From contig JACMPN010000337.1 in NCBI GenBank assembly GCA_014377495.1, positions 1-7,021 of the forward strand: a stretch of DNA of 7,021 bases, given 5' to 3'. Shown here in pieces: positions 6,665 to 7,021 of this stretch. Origin of the DNA: Candidatus Sericytochromatia bacterium (GTDB taxonomy: Bacteria > Cyanobacteriota > Sericytochromatia > JACMPN01). The translations under genes and the position numbers were made by a program. The notes beneath the pieces were generated by a model, which did not search any database, was not told where the DNA came from, and worked only from the letters and a program-made list of their open reading frames with translations. The stretch's first letter is position 1. The number at the start of each line of letters is the position of its first letter.

Positions 6665-6686
6665 CGGCGATTCGTAAATGTCGCCG
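6665..6686 (+). other. Weak hairpin after the propeller gene
   Basis: CGGCGA (6665-6670) pairs with TCGCCG (6681-6686) around a ten-base loop, and GCTC (6646-6649) could pair with GAGC (6687-6690) as an interrupted outer stem. No T-run follows, so terminator function for the gene ending at 6590 is uncertain. I see nothing else in 6591-6712. Confidence 0.2.
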
Positions 6687-6712
6687 GAGCCCATCAGTGG
6701 GATCATCGGTAA

Positions 6713-6886
6713 ATGCATGACGAAACCCCCATCGCCGATCTCGAATGGCTGCTCACGGCAGTCGGCAAACGCATCGCCGCGGTCGAGTCGTTGCCTGACG
6801 GCTTCGCGGCGGGGCTGGCGCCGACCGCTGCACAATCACCTGACACAGGGCCCGAGCCGGCGACTGACGTCAAGGCCCTGACCTAG
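6713..6886 (+). CDS. Possible small protein of unknown function (57 aa)
   Basis: An ATG at 6713 opens a 57-codon frame ending with TAG at 6884-6886. The product starts with an acidic amphipathic helix (about 2-27, including DLEWLLTAVGKRIAAVES) and ends in an Ala/Pro/Thr-rich, probably unstructured tail. The helix pattern and the strong preference for G or C in third codon positions look like real coding DNA. GGGA at 6699-6702 could be a ribosome binding site, with a ten-base spacing. A longer overlapping frame (6678-6881) gives an Arg/Ser/Pro-rich product typical of an out-of-frame reading and is not preferred. No family is recognised; it could equally be non-coding. Confidence 0.4.
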   Translation: MHDETPIADLEWLLTAVGKRIAAVESLPDGFAAGLAPTAAQSPDTGPEPATDVKALT

Positions 6887-6892
6887 CGTCGG

Positions 6893-7021
6893 TCACTCTG
6901 GTCCATGAGCCTGGGCAGTGGCCGGTATGGACTGCGTTGGCTCGGCGGTTGGCAGTGCCCATCGCCGGACGAGGACGATCAGCCAGATGACACATGCCGC
7001 CCTGCCGATGCTCGTCAATGC
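6893..7021 (-). CDS. Possible C-terminus of a membrane protein entering from the right edge
   Basis: On the minus strand the frame beginning at base 7021 is open for 42 codons and stops with TGA at 6895-6893. It reads a hydrophobic run (AACVIWLIVLV) followed by RRW and a Pro/Thr/Ala-rich hydrophilic tail, the usual look of a last transmembrane helix with a positive inner flank. If real, it converges on the 57-codon frame, with six bases between the two stops. Evidence is limited to 42 codons, and the opposite strand also has an open frame here (6905 to the edge), but that one is Cys/Asp/Pro-rich and less protein-like. Confidence 0.35.
   Translation of the reverse strand, partial: ALTSIGRAACVIWLIVLVRRWALPTAEPTQSIPATAQAHGPE

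Noticed and set aside
6678..6881. Plus-strand 67-codon open frame after the propeller gene
   Set aside because: The Arg/Ser/Pro-rich product fits an out-of-frame reading of the better-patterned 57-codon frame at 6713-6886.
6905..7021. Plus-strand frame from ATG 6905 running off the right edge
   Set aside because: Its Cys/Asp/Pro-rich sequence looks less protein-like than the minus-strand frame over the same bases, and no ribosome binding site precedes it.

Overview
The window is GC-rich bacterial chromosomal DNA, and every well-supported complete gene lies on the + strand. The clearest landmark is the DNA-uptake (natural competence) pair comEA-comEC at the left edge. The remainder is hypothetical or surface-protein coding DNA. 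I see no rRNA, tRNA, CRISPR array, transposase or phage gene. The sequence alone does not fix the lineage. A comEA-comEC operon plus a secreted protein with Pro/Thr-rich linkers and kelch-like propellers fits several GC-rich free-living bacterial groups.

Layout. (1) 1-306 is the 3' part of comEA, a helix-hairpin-helix DNA receptor that begins before the window. It is followed 52 bp later by full-length comEC (359-2689), the inner-membrane DNA channel. The ComEC C-terminal metallo-beta-lactamase-like domain is recognisable, but most of its metal-ligand residues are replaced. (2) 2690-2853 is an intergenic stretch with an imperfect terminator-like hairpin. (3) 2854-3114 is a small helical protein of unknown function. 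(4) 3115-3235 holds a GC-rich hairpin, a candidate extended -10 promoter and a good ribosome binding site, leading into a second small orphan gene (3236-3586). (5) A near-perfect intrinsic terminator (3639-3668) ends that unit. (6) 3804-6590 encodes a 928-residue exported protein: signal peptide or lipoprotein signal, a predicted jelly-roll domain, and two tandem units of Pro/Thr-rich linker plus six-bladed kelch-like propeller. (7) 6591-7021 has no long convincing gene. It holds a weak hairpin, a plausible 57-codon ORF on the + strand (6713-6886), and a minus-strand reading frame entering from the right edge (7021-6893) that could be the C-terminus of a membrane protein.

Working together: ComEA binds extracellular double-stranded DNA and hands it to ComEC, which passes one strand across the inner membrane. 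The large propeller protein is probably at the cell surface or secreted; nothing in the sequence links it to competence. The points most worth a second look are the degraded metal site of ComEC, the exact 996-bp (332-codon) internal duplication in the propeller gene with a sharp step in divergence, and the two small orphan genes between them.
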